In this document: piece after piece, positions 1 through 9,215 of the stretch
Layout: every line of letters starts with the position of its first letter
How positions within the stretch are numbered: position 1 is the first letter of the stretch
Assembly: GCF_000177235.2 (NCBI RefSeq)
Contig: NC_014829.1
Span: 3,100,001 to 3,164,000, forward strand
Source of the DNA: Evansella cellulosilytica DSM 2522
Lineage (GTDB): Bacteria; Bacillota; Bacilli; Bacillales; Salisediminibacteriaceae
Length of the DNA: 64,000 nucleotides
Direction: 5' to 3'
Position numbers and translations under genes: made by a program
The notes under the pieces: model-generated
Database searches by the model: none
Seen by the model: the letters and a program-made list of their open reading frames with translations, nothing else
Told to the model about the DNA's origin: nothing

Positions 1-445
1 TTGCTATCGGATAGATTTCGTGCTCCTCTAGCCTACTCATCATTGCTTCAGTATCTGGGATGAAGTTTTGAGAGATCTCATAATATGGTGAATCTTCGTC
101 AGGGCGATAAGTTAACCAGCCGTGATCCTCTTTAATATCAATTACCATTGAATTCAGCGCTGTCGTATCCAGGAACTCAATTAATTCATCAAAACGTTGA
201 ACACCTACCGTATTTCCTGTTACGTATATCCCACGCACCGCATCCGGGTATTCAAACGTATACCCTGAATCAAACACAACAAATCGAGCAACAATGTCTG
301 GCCACTCTCGTTCAACTAGGTTCGTTTGCTTTTCTTGGTGGTATGCAGCTGTTTTTACTTCATCTGCTTCTTCAGCGAAAGCACTTGCTCCACCAAAAAC
401 TAGTAAAGCCGTGATACTTGCTAAAAATAGTTTCGTTTTCCCCAT
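1..445 (-). CDS. DUF4015 putative glycoside hydrolase, N-terminal part (cut by window edge)
   Basis: Reading the minus strand from an ATG at 445 gives an open frame that runs off position 1, so only about 148 N-terminal residues are present. It starts with a signal peptide (KTKLFLASITALLVFGG, then SAFAEE). The motifs VRGIYVTGNTVG and then NSMVIDIKEDHGWLTY are typical of the DUF4015 family, a predicted TIM-barrel exported glycosidase. From the family, the protein should be secreted and act on a polysaccharide; substrate and catalytic residues cannot be judged from this fragment. A weak AAGG ribosome site precedes the ATG. I am fairly sure of the family and unsure of the function. Confidence 0.8.
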   Translation of the reverse strand, partial: MGKTKLFLASITALLVFGGASAFAEEADEVKTAAYHQEKQTNLVEREWPDIVARFVVFDSGYTFEYPDAVRGIYVTGNTVGVQRFDELIEFLDTTALNSMVIDIKEDHGWLTYRPDEDSPYYEISQNFIPDTEAMMSRLEEHEIYPIA

Positions 446-738
446 CGTATTCACAACCTTTTCTATTTCTGTTATTTCTTAAGGTGCTTCTCAAAATCAC
501 CATTATACTAGTAGCCCATTTCCTTTTTGAACTTTCAAAAAATGAATGTTTGGACAACTTATTACCTTAATTATACATTGGAAAGCACCATACACCAATG
601 CACAATTTATATTTCACTATTCCTTTTTTTGTAATAAATAGCTTCATTTCTCTATTATTAGGAATAATATGCTAGAAACATAGAAAATATCATTATTACT
701 TTTTCCTGTTCTCGTTTTTAAGAAATAGAAAAAAGGGA

Positions 739-767
739 TTGACAAATATATAAAAAGTAAATACAAT
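739..767 (+). promoter_or_regulatory. SigA-type promoter for the HD-domain gene
   Basis: TTGACA at 739-744 and TACAAT at 762-767 are separated by 17 bp, close to the vegetative consensus. The start of transcription would fall about 35 nt before the gene at 808. The rest of the 446-738 stretch is AT-rich with no other clear feature. Confidence 0.75.
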
Positions 768-807
768 ATTGAACAATATACTTTTTTATATAAAGGAGGA
801 GGTACTA

Positions 808-1332
808 ATGAAACGTGTCACATTACTTGATGTGTATCAGCACCCTATCGCGCAAAAATATATTACCCGGTCTGGGTTAGCTCATGCTATCTCCACTGCC
901 CAGTATGCATTCGATTATTCGCAAGAATTTGATGTAAATCCTGATCTAGCTGTAAAGGCTGCTTTTTTACATGATATCGGTCATTACACTTGGTATAAAA
1001 ACGGCTCTTGGGACTACAGCTTATATAAACAAAATGACATCCATGCAATTAAAGGAGCAGAAAGAGCACATAAACTTTTAATTAGACTCGGAGAAAATCC
1101 TGTTTTTGCGAAAAAAATTGCTTTAGCTATTTTGCTTCATACAGATTCTTACTTACCTGATGGTAATCTTCAGTTAGAACCGCTTCAAGAAGTGGTTGCA
1201 TTAGCCGATAAAGCAGATGAAGAACCTGGAGGTAAGCATCACTACAAAACCATTTCAAATAGCGAAGCAATCTTTAAATTAGAGAGCTTAGACAAAAAGG
1301 TTGAAGGTAAATTAAACTTGCGCATTAGCTGA
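808..1332 (+). CDS. HD-domain phosphohydrolase-like protein
   Basis: A 174-residue cytoplasmic protein of the HD superfamily of metal-dependent phosphohydrolases. The metal ligands are visible: an early His in GLAHAISTAQYA, the HD pair in AAFLHDIGHYTW, a His in ILLHTDSYLPDG and an Asp in VALADKADEEP. I start at 808, where AAAGGAGGAGG lies about 7 nt upstream; an in-frame ATG at 769 has no ribosome site and sits on the promoter. It stands alone between a strong promoter and a terminator. HD proteins of this size hydrolyse nucleotides or other phosphoesters; the substrate is unknown. Confidence 0.8.
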   Translation: MKRVTLLDVYQHPIAQKYITRSGLAHAISTAQYAFDYSQEFDVNPDLAVKAAFLHDIGHYTWYKNGSWDYSLYKQNDIHAIKGAERAHKLLIRLGENPVFAKKIALAILLHTDSYLPDGNLQLEPLQEVVALADKADEEPGGKHHYKTISNSEAIFKLESLDKKVEGKLNLRIS

Positions 1333-1334
1333 AG

Positions 1335-1368
1335 AAGCCTACAATTTTGTAGTGCTTTATTTTTTTTC
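1335..1368 (+). terminator. Intrinsic terminator of the HD-domain gene
   Basis: AAGCCTACA pairs with TGTAGTGCTT (one bulge) and is followed by a T-rich run at 1358-1367, just after the stop codon. Confidence 0.75.
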
Positions 1369-1419
1369 TTGACCAGACAGTTACTTACTGATAGATTAAT
1401 AGTAATAGAAAAACACCCT

Positions 1420-1523
1420 TTAAAAAGGGGAGTAGCGACCTCACGGTTAACGGATCGTCATTACGGCGAATATTACGCTCGGTCCGTTAAGCTTTGCAAT
1501 AGCAAAGTACGCAAGACCTTTTT
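1420..1523 (+). promoter_or_regulatory. yybP-ykoY (Mn2+) riboswitch aptamer
   Basis: The leader has the class hallmarks: AGGGGAGTAGC near 1427 and GCAAGACCTTT near 1511, joined by hairpins that include CGTCATTACGGCG and GGTCCGTTAAG. AAAAAGG at 1423-1429 pairs with CCTTTTT at 1517-1523 to close the aptamer. CCTTTTT is also part of the terminator stem that follows, so forming the aptamer would block termination. The class is established as a Mn2+ sensor that usually turns on cation-transport genes. Here it precedes a Ca/cation-antiporter-family gene. Confidence 0.88.
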
Positions 1524-1580
1524 ATGAAATGACAGTAGTTCATGCTTACTATTGCCATTTCATAAAAAGGTCTGTTTTTT
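1514..1580 (+). terminator. Riboswitch-controlled intrinsic terminator
   Basis: An exact 18-bp stem pairs 1514-1531 (AGACCTTTTTATGAAATG) with 1556-1573, followed by G and T6 at 1575-1580. Its 5' arm overlaps the closing helix of the aptamer, so the two structures exclude each other. Confidence 0.9.
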
Positions 1581-1607
1581 GTTCATAAAAAAGGAGAAGC
1601 GATTAAA

Positions 1608-2624
1608 ATGATGTACTTGATTTTTTTATTAGCAGCAACCATTACTGTTTATTCTTCCATTAAATTATCAACCTATGCAGATGTGCTTAGTGAGCGAACT
1701 TCTCTTGGTGGAATGCTAGTTGGAACATTACTGTTAGCAGGGGCAACCTCCTTACCAGAGGTTACTACAAGTGCTAGTGCCGTGTTCTTAAACAACCCTG
1801 ATATCGCCGTCGGAAATGTATTAGGAAGCAATTTATTCAATTTATTGATTTTAGCGACCATTGACCTTATTTATAGACGAAGACAAATGATGACAGAAAT
1901 TCATAAAGATCATCTTTTTACAGGCTTTATAAGTCTGGGCCTAACTGGTTTAGTATTGGTTACTATTCTCGTTCCTACTGGAATCACCCTATTCAATATC
2001 GGAATTGAGTCATATTTGTTAATTATTTTTTACGGAATTAGTATGCGATATGTATCCGGTGGAAACGAAAGTACGCACGTAAATAGTGAAGTTGCTGCAA
2101 CAATCCCTACTGAGGAAGTAAAAAAAGCACATCATACTAGAGCAATATCATTAAAAAAAGCAAAGTATGGGTTTGCTGGTTTTGCATTCATTATATTCAT
2201 TACCGGATCATTATTAACTATTTCAGGCGATCAAATTGCTCAATCTACAGGAATTAGCTCAAGTTTTGTTGGAAGCTTTCTCATTGCAGGAGCAACCTCA
2301 TTGCCAGAATTGGTTACTGTTTTAGTTGCCATTCAATTATTAAACTATAATTTAGCAATAGGGAATATTTTAGGAAGTAATATTTTCAACTTATTAATTT
2401 TAGCATTTACAGACCTCCTTTATAGGGAGGGTAGTATTCTAGCCGCGGCAAACCAAGTCAGTGCCATTACTGCACTTGCGGTTATTGTATTAAACACGAT
2501 TGTGCTAGGTGCGATCATACTTTGGCAAACAAAAACGAAGCCAAAGTTTTCTTATCCAGTACCTTCTATATTACTCATTCTTGTATATTTCGTATCTAGT
2601 TATCTCATTTTCACTTTAAGCTAA
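1608..2624 (+). CDS. CaCA-superfamily sodium/calcium-type cation antiporter
   Basis: A 338-residue polytopic membrane protein with the two inverted alpha repeats of the Ca2+/cation antiporter superfamily: GATSLPEVTT followed by GNVLGSNLFNLLI in the first half, and GATSLPELVT followed by GNILGSNIFNLLI in the second. A hydrophilic loop of about 40 residues, rich in Glu, Lys and His, separates the halves, as in the family. AAGGAGAAG precedes the start; a second ATG follows at once. From the superfamily it should exchange a divalent cation for Na+ or H+. The Mn2+ riboswitch ahead of it makes Mn2+ efflux a good guess, but ion selectivity cannot be read from sequence. Confidence 0.85.
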   Translation: MMYLIFLLAATITVYSSIKLSTYADVLSERTSLGGMLVGTLLLAGATSLPEVTTSASAVFLNNPDIAVGNVLGSNLFNLLILATIDLIYRRRQMMTEIHKDHLFTGFISLGLTGLVLVTILVPTGITLFNIGIESYLLIIFYGISMRYVSGGNESTHVNSEVAATIPTEEVKKAHHTRAISLKKAKYGFAGFAFIIFITGSLLTISGDQIAQSTGISSSFVGSFLIAGATSLPELVTVLVAIQLLNYNLAIGNILGSNIFNLLILAFTDLLYREGSILAAANQVSAITALAVIVLNTIVLGAIILWQTKTKPKFSYPVPSILLILVYFVSSYLIFTLS

Positions 2625-2635
2625 ATTTCCACTAA

Positions 2636-2765
2636 GAGGTTGACTTAGAAGGTTGAATTTTTAAACCAACCTCAAAGCAATGTGCGGAGCTGCCGCAATC
2701 CCTTAAAGCTCACTATAAGTGAATTGAATTTCTTATAGTGGGCGCGCGGCGAGTGGCTCCATTGC
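2636..2765 (+). repeat. Bipartite structured intergenic element, copy A
   Basis: A degenerate GAGGTTG...CAACCTC hairpin (2636-2673) is followed directly by a GCAATG...CATTGC-bounded structure (2677-2765). The second part has a GCCGC/GCGGC stem and an inner CACTATAAG/CTTATAGTG hairpin. The same two-part layout recurs near 8371, 12690 and 47735, and in damaged form near 46010. Nothing else is seen between 2625 and 2842. Confidence 0.8.
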
Positions 2766-2842
2766 CAGAATCTTGACTAGTTTTTGGAACAGCCGCTTTT
2801 TTACATATGCAGCAGCGATGATAGACATTTTACTTTATGTTT

Positions 2843-3397
2843 TTATTGAAAAAATGAACTTTCCTTTATTTGGTTAAAAGTCATAAGGCCGTAAGCCCGA
2901 TCTTCAATAATTCCACCTTTATTAATCAGCAATCGTGTTGGTACAACTGCAACTTGATACGTATTTTGTACGACGCCATCCTCATCAAGTAATATAGTCA
3001 CATCATCAATTGGTACATTAGCTGCATACTGAATAACATCATCCACATTTCGTTCCTCATCCGTTAAATTAATGGCGATTATTTTCGTCCCATCCATGAA
3101 ACCTTCATTTTTTGCAGCTTGTAGATGATTCCATTGCTCTGAACAAATTTCACACCATGTAGTGAAGAAAAATAAAAAGATATTTTGATCTTCATATTCA
3201 GCTAACTCTATATTTTCTCCTGATAATTTCTTTAGGGAAATTGGAAAGGCTTTGTCACCTTTATCAATTCCTTCTGACACTTCTGTCATTGCTCTTTGAG
3301 TTAAAGCGAGTTCATGATTTGATTGTAAATATAATAGGCCTAGAGAAAATAAAATAAAACATACCCCTACGAATTGTAACCTTTTCTTTAAAGTCAT
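2843..3397 (-). CDS. TlpA/ResA-like membrane-anchored thiol-disulfide protein
   Basis: One N-terminal membrane segment (FVGVCFILFSLGLLYL) anchors an extracytoplasmic thioredoxin fold. The active site is WCEIC in FFTTWCEICSEQW, and a cis-Pro is seen in VVPTRLLI. At about 184 residues it has the usual length for ResA/StoA/TlpA proteins, which reduce or isomerise exported Cys proteins such as apocytochromes. I prefer the ATG at 3397 because GGAGGG lies 6-7 nt before it, while the ATG at 3403 touches that ribosome site. It stands alone; its client is unknown. Confidence 0.85.
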   Translation of the reverse strand: MTLKKRLQFVGVCFILFSLGLLYLQSNHELALTQRAMTEVSEGIDKGDKAFPISLKKLSGENIELAEYEDQNIFLFFFTTWCEICSEQWNHLQAAKNEGFMDGTKIIAINLTDEERNVDDVIQYAANVPIDDVTILLDEDGVVQNTYQVAVVPTRLLINKGGIIEDRAYGLMTFNQIKESSFFQ

Positions 3398-3464
3398 GGA
3401 CATCCCTCCACTTTATCATATGAGCCCCTTTGTCCATCCATTACTTATATCAATTAAAATTCGT

Positions 3465-3493
3465 TTGCATCTAAAATAAAAACGGCGTATAAT
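3465..3493 (+). promoter_or_regulatory. Promoter of the trpS T-box leader
   Basis: TTGCAT at 3465-3470 and TATAAT at 3488-3493 with a 17-bp spacer, placed just ahead of the T-box RNA. Confidence 0.7.
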
Positions 3494-3508
3494 AAAAAAA
3501 AATTAATA

Positions 3509-3790
3509 AATCGTAGGCAATGATAAAGAGTAGTACTTTTCATGTAGCATTTTACAGAGAGTCTGTTGTTTGCTGGGAGCAGATAATGTGGTGAGAAGGA
3601 ATGGACTTTGGAGCCTTCAAGTTGAACTGATACACTCACAGTAGGCTTCGACGTCATTCAAACGTTATATTGAAACCCCTTACTATTTGTAGCTTTGTAG
3701 CGAGGGTAATAAGTGATTTCTTTTTAGAAATAATCAGGGTGGCAACACGGTCCATTCGTCCCTATTCCAGGGATGAATGGGCTTTTTTTT
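3509..3790 (+). promoter_or_regulatory. Tryptophan T-box leader with antiterminator and terminator
   Basis: The leader has the T-box parts in order: the stem I start (AATGATAAAGAGTAGTAC), the specifier region GAA-TGG-ACTTTGGAG with TGG (Trp) at 3602-3604, and the T-box sequence AGGGTGGCAACACGG at 3736-3750. The terminator stem 3752-3763/3769-3780 (12 bp, one G-T) is followed by T8 at 3783-3790. T-box RNAs are established to read uncharged tRNA; here uncharged tRNA-Trp should allow transcription into trpS. The T-box sequence differs a little from the usual AGGGTGGNACCGCG. Confidence 0.93.
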
Positions 3791-3829
3791 ATGTATGAAA
3801 TTTAGCTAAAGCTAATTTACATTTTATAA

Positions 3830-4843
<1,014 letters not shown>

Positions 4844-4921
4844 ATGCTTGAGCGCTAAGATAGCCATTTCTTTAAAAGTGTAAATGTATTGTTCATTTAA
4901 GAGGGTAAACTGATACTACTG

Positions 4922-5326
4922 TTTTGAAGCTGATACTTTTGAACCCGGGTTCGCTTTAACCCGGGTTCCTTTCCCTCACCTTCAAACGCCCTTATTCTCT
5001 CTTTTACTCTCTTTTTGAAGCTGATACTTTTGAACCCGGGTTCGCTTTAACCCGGGTTCCTTTCCCTCACCTTCAAACGCCCCTATTCTCTCTTTTACTC
5101 TCATTTTGAAGCTGATACTTTTGAACCCGGGTTCGCTCTAACCCGGGTTCCTTTCCCTCACCTTCAAACGCCCCTATTCTCTCTTTTACTCTCTTTTTGA
5201 AGCTGATACTTTTGAACCCGGGTTCGCTTTAACCCGGGTTCCTTTTCCTCACCTTCAAACGCCTTCATACTCTCTTTTACTACCATTTTGAAGCTGATAC
5301 TTTTGAACCCGGGTTCACAGTTCCCC
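4922..5326 (+). repeat. 91-bp tandem repeat, four full copies and part of a fifth
   Basis: GAAGCTGATACTTTTGAAC recurs at 4926, 5017, 5108, 5199 and 5290, an exact 91-bp period. Each full unit holds a GAACCCGGGTT/AACCCGGGTTC inverted repeat with a 6-nt loop, nested in TTTGAAG...CTTCAAA, then a pyrimidine-rich tail (CTCTCTTTTACTC). Copies differ at only a few bases, so the array is recent or kept uniform. 91 is not a multiple of 3 and no reading frame is preserved. It fills most of the trpS-yjbA gap (4844-5452). Confidence 0.95.
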
Positions 5327-5413
5327 AGGCTTCACATTATCCCGGATACACTCCCCGCTCCACCTAGAAAGAACTTAGAAGGGACAAAATTCCAAACTTA
5401 ATTTGATATACAC

Positions 5414-5441
5414 AAAAAAAATCCAAACAAAGTTTGGATTT
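5414..5441 (-). terminator. Intrinsic terminator of yjbA
   Basis: On the minus strand AATCCAAAC pairs with GTTTGGATT and is followed by a T run (the A run at 5414-5421), just past the yjbA stop. Confidence 0.85.
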
Positions 5442-5452
5442 CCGTAGAAATT

Positions 5453-6211
5453 TCATCGTACATTTTTCTTTTCGATTTCACCTTGCTGTAGTTCCCATAG
5501 TTTTTCAAAAAATGGCTGACCTTTGATCATAGTAAAGCAATAATCTTCATGCTTTTCGGACCACCCGTACTTAATATCTTCATATAGACAGCTCCAAGCT
5601 TCTTCATAGCTCATTTCTTGAATTTCTCTATATTTATGAGGAGCCCATTCTGTATACCAGTACTTGAGTTCAGCTTCCTCCGCATCATTATATAGCTGAT
5701 CGAGGGCCATAAATAAAATCTGCTTTAATTGACGCTCCTTTCGAATCAATCCCTTCATTAAAGAAGGCTCTGGTGAAAGGATGTGATACTGTTTTTCACA
5801 ATCCAAGTAATCCATATAAAACTCTCGTTGAAGCTCTGACTCAACTAATGTCAGCAATTGTTCTTCTTGACGAGGAACGAGTCTACTTTTCCTAACAGGG
5901 GTATGATATCCTATAGTATCAACAACTATTGATCTAACACCATCAGTAGCGATAAAGCAATATTCTAACTCGACGCGTTGACTTTTTCTTCTTACATAAC
6001 TCTGTTTATACACATCAGCCAAAAGTTCTTCTGGTAATTCCTGAAGCGTGTTTTCAATATAGTCAAATAAATTACTTTGCATTTTTATTACGACAACTTG
6101 ATCTAACAATTCTATCCTATCTTCTTTACGCCATTCAAAAAATTCGCAAACGTTATATCCATTCTCTTCTCCTTCAAACCAATTAACCCATACGTCCCGC
6201 ATATGGAGCAT
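5453..6211 (-). CDS. yjbA: YjbA-family (UPF0736) conserved protein
   Basis: A 252-residue cytoplasmic protein rich in charged and aromatic residues, with no membrane segment. The start [27 protein letters not shown], given here only as the family opening ([17 protein letters not shown]), matches my memory of B. subtilis YjbA, as do the length and the position beside trpS. AAGGGGG precedes the ATG. No catalytic motif is visible and the family has no established function. It shares its strand with the small membrane gene and yjaZ upstream, so the three may be co-transcribed. Confidence 0.85.
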   Translation of the reverse strand: MLHMRDVWVNWFEGEENGYNVCEFFEWRKEDRIELLDQVVVIKMQSNLFDYIENTLQELPEELLADVYKQSYVRRKSQRVELEYCFIATDGVRSIVVDTIGYHTPVRKSRLVPRQEEQLLTLVESELQREFYMDYLDCEKQYHILSPEPSLMKGLIRKERQLKQILFMALDQLYNDAEEAELKYWYTEWAPHKYREIQEMSYEEAWSCLYEDIKYGWSEKHEDYCFTMIKGQPFFEKLWELQQGEIEKKNVR

Positions 6212-6302
6212 AGATGTTAACCCCCTTATACGTATATTTATTTATCAACAGTATGGGCAGGAGGTAACCAGTTTATTCCACTAAAACAGTATAATTAATA
6301 AT

Positions 6303-6512
6303 TTATTTTCGCCTTATCGGCAAATATATCATTCCCCATACAAGAAGTAGTCCGAGAAGAAAAATGTAAAATTCGATTCTACCTAGCAGAAATAGTGCAT
6401 AATCTTTTATGGTGTAGCCTACTGTTAATAAATTCAAATAAGCAACAAGGCTTATTCCCCCTGCAACAGCAAGTCCAAAACCAATAAATAAAAATATAAA
6501 TCTTGTAATCAT
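6303..6512 (-). CDS. Small two-helix membrane protein between yjaZ and yjbA
   Basis: 69 residues starting at the ATG at 6512, with AAAGGAGGAG just upstream. A longer frame to 6572 lacks a ribosome site. Two membrane helices are clear (FIFLFIGFGLAVAGGISLVAYL and FYIFLLGLLLVWGMIYL) with a short loop between and a basic C terminus (PIRRK). I do not recognise a characterised family. It lies 91 nt before yjbA and 107 nt after yjaZ, all on one strand. Confidence 0.75.
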   Translation of the reverse strand: MITRFIFLFIGFGLAVAGGISLVAYLNLLTVGYTIKDYALFLLGRIEFYIFLLGLLLVWGMIYLPIRRK

Positions 6513-6619
6513 TTTTCTCCTCCTTTCCTTCTTGTATAAGTGATAACCTAACATAATCGTATTCTTACTCATATTTATGAAACATCCTCGTAAAAAAGGA
6601 CAATTAATTAGGACAAATT

Positions 6620-7435
6620 CTATTTATTTGAGAAAATAGATTCATTACAAATTGTTTCTGGATTTATTTTTATAAGTTTTTTTGCCGGCACTTCTCCATG
6701 ATTTTCTATAAATGACTCTACCATTCTGTACCCAAGGCAATAACCGAGCCATTTAGGATATCCTCTAAATCCCCCATATAAATATTGATGGTGGTTCTCT
6801 CTTCCGCGAATATTCCTCTTTTCTTTAATACCTCTTTTCCACCACGCCAACAATTCATCTCTTGTATATCGAGTCATCCACGGGGAAACATACTTCTCAC
6901 CGACTATTTTCTTTACCTCCCACTCGGCCAATCCCTCCATAATAAAAGACTCTAACAACGTTACTGACTTTTCATCATTATTTTGATGATATAGCCTACA
7001 TGCATGATGGTATTCATGCGTAAGCAGTGCTTGTTTTTCTTTAATAGAAGTTCCTTCTTGAAAAAATAAAATGATAAAGTTTGGAAAGGTTATACCATTT
7101 TTCCCTTCCATCACGTTCATCAATGCTTCATTTTCTGTGTTAATAGGGAATGCAAATATATCTACATCTGGCCCTGCAAACTTTTCTATTAACATGTCAT
7201 ATTGTTTTCTCAGTCCTTTATTTGGCTCTCCTCTCATCCAGTTTTCACATAGTGTCTTTGTTTGGCGATGAATCGGCATCATCCCCTGTTGATAAAGGAA
7301 TAATAGCCATTCATCTTTCTTCCAGTCTTGTTTATGTTTCATTAATGCTTGAAATCGTGGGATACGTTTTAATCCTGTTTCTGTCATTTCATTAAAAAGG
7401 TGTCTTATCCATATTCTAGATGGAATGATAGGCAC
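6620..7435 (-). CDS. yjaZ: YjaZ-like DUF2268 putative zinc protease
   Basis: 271 residues ending in a domain with HEYHH (an HExxH zinc-metalloprotease motif) in LTHEYHHACRLYHQ, followed by a Glu in MEGLAEWEVKKI that could be the third ligand. This is the DUF2268 layout seen in B. subtilis YjaZ, a predicted Zn-dependent protease. No signal peptide is seen, so it is probably cytoplasmic. The start is GTG at 7435 with AAAGGAG about 10 nt upstream. In B. subtilis yjaZ follows fabHA-fabF directly; here Fnr, lia and LCP genes lie between. The substrate is unknown. Confidence 0.85.
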   Translation of the reverse strand: MPIIPSRIWIRHLFNEMTETGLKRIPRFQALMKHKQDWKKDEWLLFLYQQGMMPIHRQTKTLCENWMRGEPNKGLRKQYDMLIEKFAGPDVDIFAFPINTENEALMNVMEGKNGITFPNFIILFFQEGTSIKEKQALLTHEYHHACRLYHQNNDEKSVTLLESFIMEGLAEWEVKKIVGEKYVSPWMTRYTRDELLAWWKRGIKEKRNIRGRENHHQYLYGGFRGYPKWLGYCLGYRMVESFIENHGEVPAKKLIKINPETICNESIFSNK

Positions 7436-7611
7436 TTATAAGGACTCCTTTCTGTTATAATAAGAAGAAAAGCGATATATGAGCTTCACTGCTATAAATG
7501 TCTTTTCTTAGCTACTTTCTTACCTTTTTGAGAATGAATGGAATCATGCTATATGCTATGCTTTTTCGCTTCTTATTGATCAATATTTCTGTTTTTGAAA
7601 GGATAATTTTT

Positions 7612-8328
7612 ATGAAAAACAATGAAACACTAAAGGAATATACCCCTTTCTTTGATCAGTTACGTGATGAAGATCAACATACATTGTTATTACACGGACA
7701 AGAAGTTTTTATAAGAAAGGGCCAAATACTATTTTACGAGGGAGAAGAAGCTAATCACCTATATCTTATTAAAAGTGGTCAAGTTAGATTAAGTAAAATG
7801 ACAATTGACCAAAAAATGTTTTTCCTTCACTTAAAGCAGAAAGGTGATGTTTTTGGAGAGTATTGCTTATTTAATGACATGAGCGCAAGTATGACTAGCG
7901 AAGTAGTCCAAGATGCAACTTTAATTAGATTTGATAAAAAAGACTTAGAAGCTCTATTTTCTCAACACGGGGAAATTGCAGTTGCATTTATTAAGTTGTT
8001 TGCCCGTAATACACAATCAACGCAGGCGAAATTTTCTGATTTGCTTTTATACGGAAAAACAGGCGCTTTTTATTCTATATTAATTCGGTTTGCAAACTCT
8101 TATGGTGTATCACATCCAAAAGGGATTCGTATTAATAAAAAGCTTACAAACCAAGACATTGCTCACTTCATAGGAACAAGTCGTGAGACGATTAACCGTC
8201 TGTTAAATGATTTAAAGCAAGATAATATCGTTTATATGGAACGTGGATATATTGTTCTTACTAATATTAATACGTTAAAGAATTACGTTCAATGTGGTAA
8301 ATGCCCTTTAGAGATCTGTACAATATAG
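7612..8328 (+). CDS. fnr: Fnr-type [4Fe-4S] Crp/Fnr regulator, first paralogue
   Basis: 238 residues: a cyclic-nucleotide-like beta-barrel, a dimerisation helix, and a helix-turn-helix near LTNQDIAHFIGTSRETINRLLNDL. The C terminus carries C228-x2-C231-x4-C236 (CGKCPLEIC), and Asp143 lies at the place of the fourth ligand. This is the layout established for B. subtilis Fnr, whose cluster senses oxygen and which binds TGTGA-N6-TCACA. I start at ATG 7612; the frame extends back to 7498 but the paralogue at 20565 supports the shorter form, although only a modest AAAGG site is present. It stands alone here; its likely targets lie 12-23 kb away. Confidence 0.92.
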   Translation: MKNNETLKEYTPFFDQLRDEDQHTLLLHGQEVFIRKGQILFYEGEEANHLYLIKSGQVRLSKMTIDQKMFFLHLKQKGDVFGEYCLFNDMSASMTSEVVQDATLIRFDKKDLEALFSQHGEIAVAFIKLFARNTQSTQAKFSDLLLYGKTGAFYSILIRFANSYGVSHPKGIRINKKLTNQDIAHFIGTSRETINRLLNDLKQDNIVYMERGYIVLTNINTLKNYVQCGKCPLEICTI

Positions 8329-8370
8329 CTTTCAACTTGATAAGAAAAACTAAAACCGAGCTCGTGAAGC

Positions 8371-8501
8371 AGGGCATTGAAAAAGTGGTGTTCTTTCACT
8401 TTTACAGTGTCCCTAAGCAATGTGCGTAGCCGTCGCAATCGTTTAAAAGCCTGATAGGAGTGGATTTATCCTACCAGGCGAGCGACGAGCGTAACCATTG
8501 C
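8371..8501 (+). repeat. Bipartite structured intergenic element, copy B
   Basis: An imperfect hairpin (AGGGCATTGAAAAAGTG with CACTTTTACAGTGTCCCT) is followed by a GCAATG...CATTGC structure (8417-8501) with a CGTCGC/GCGACG stem and an inner GCCTGATAGGA/TCCTACCAGGC hairpin. Both stems differ from the other copies while keeping pairing. Confidence 0.85.
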
Positions 8502-8527
8502 AATTTCCCATAATTGTAGAAAGTATT

Positions 8528-8564
8528 GGCAATGGCTTCGTTCGTTGCGCGACTACTATGAGAA
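8528..8564 (-). repeat. Half copy of the structured element, inverted
   Basis: On the minus strand this reads as the 3' half of the element (CATAGTAGTCGCGCAACGA followed by ACGAAGCCATTGC), almost identical to the end of the copy at 46031-46110. It lies 26 bp after copy B in the opposite direction. Confidence 0.8.
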
Positions 8565-8591
8565 ACCCACTAAAAATACGGTAGATTCGGT

Positions 8592-9215
8592 TTAAGTAAG
8601 TTTATTTTTATTTGCATAAATAGCTGCTTGAGTACGATCCTCCACCTCTAGCTTACTTAAGATATGGCTAACGTGAGTTTTCACTGTTTTTATACCTATA
8701 TGCAGTGTCTCTGCTATGTCCTTATTTGTTTTCCCCTGTCCTATTAAAGCCAATACTTCTCTTTCTCGATTAGTTAATTCCTCATGTTTGGGCTTAGAAC
8801 GCATTTGATGAAACATCTTTTGCGTCACTTGGCCTTGAAATGTAGGTACACCTTTATGTGCTTTGCGAATTGCTTCAACAATTTCGTTCGCACTAGACGT
8901 TTTTAATATGTAACTGAATGCACCTGCTTCCATGACTGGAAAAAGCATTTCATCGTCTAAGTAACTAGTTAGTACAATTATTTTCACATCATCATTTGTA
9001 AGTTCCCTAGTTGCATCGATACCATTCATTTCATCCATCAAAAGGTCCATTAATATAACATCTGGGGATAGTTCTCTCGCTAATGTAATGGCCTCTTTTC
9101 CATTAGATGCTTCTCCTACAACTTCAATGTCATCTTCTAATTGTAAAAAGGTGATTAAACCCATTCGCACCATTTCATGATCATCTACAACTAATAAACG
9201 AATTTTTTCACTCAT
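8592..9215 (-). CDS. liaR: LiaR-like response regulator
   Basis: A NarL/FixJ-family response regulator of about 207 residues. The receiver domain shows DDHEM (acidic pocket), the phospho-acceptor Asp in VILMDLLM, and a Lys in SYILKTSS. The LuxR helix-turn-helix follows (LTNREREVLALIGQGKTNKD and HIGIKTVKTHVSHIL). I start at 9215, where GAGGAGG is about 8 nt upstream; this overlaps the end of liaS by 8 nt, suggesting translational coupling. In B. subtilis LiaR answers cell-envelope stress. Confidence 0.92.
   Translation of the reverse strand: MSEKIRLLVVDDHEMVRMGLITFLQLEDDIEVVGEASNGKEAITLARELSPDVILMDLLMDEMNGIDATRELTNDDVKIIVLTSYLDDEMLFPVMEAGAFSYILKTSSANEIVEAIRKAHKGVPTFQGQVTQKMFHQMRSKPKHEELTNREREVLALIGQGKTNKDIAETLHIGIKTVKTHVSHILSKLEVEDRTQAAIYANKNKLT

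Noticed and set aside
4922-5326. CRISPR array
   Set aside because: The whole 91-bp period repeats; there are no unique spacers and no cas genes nearby.
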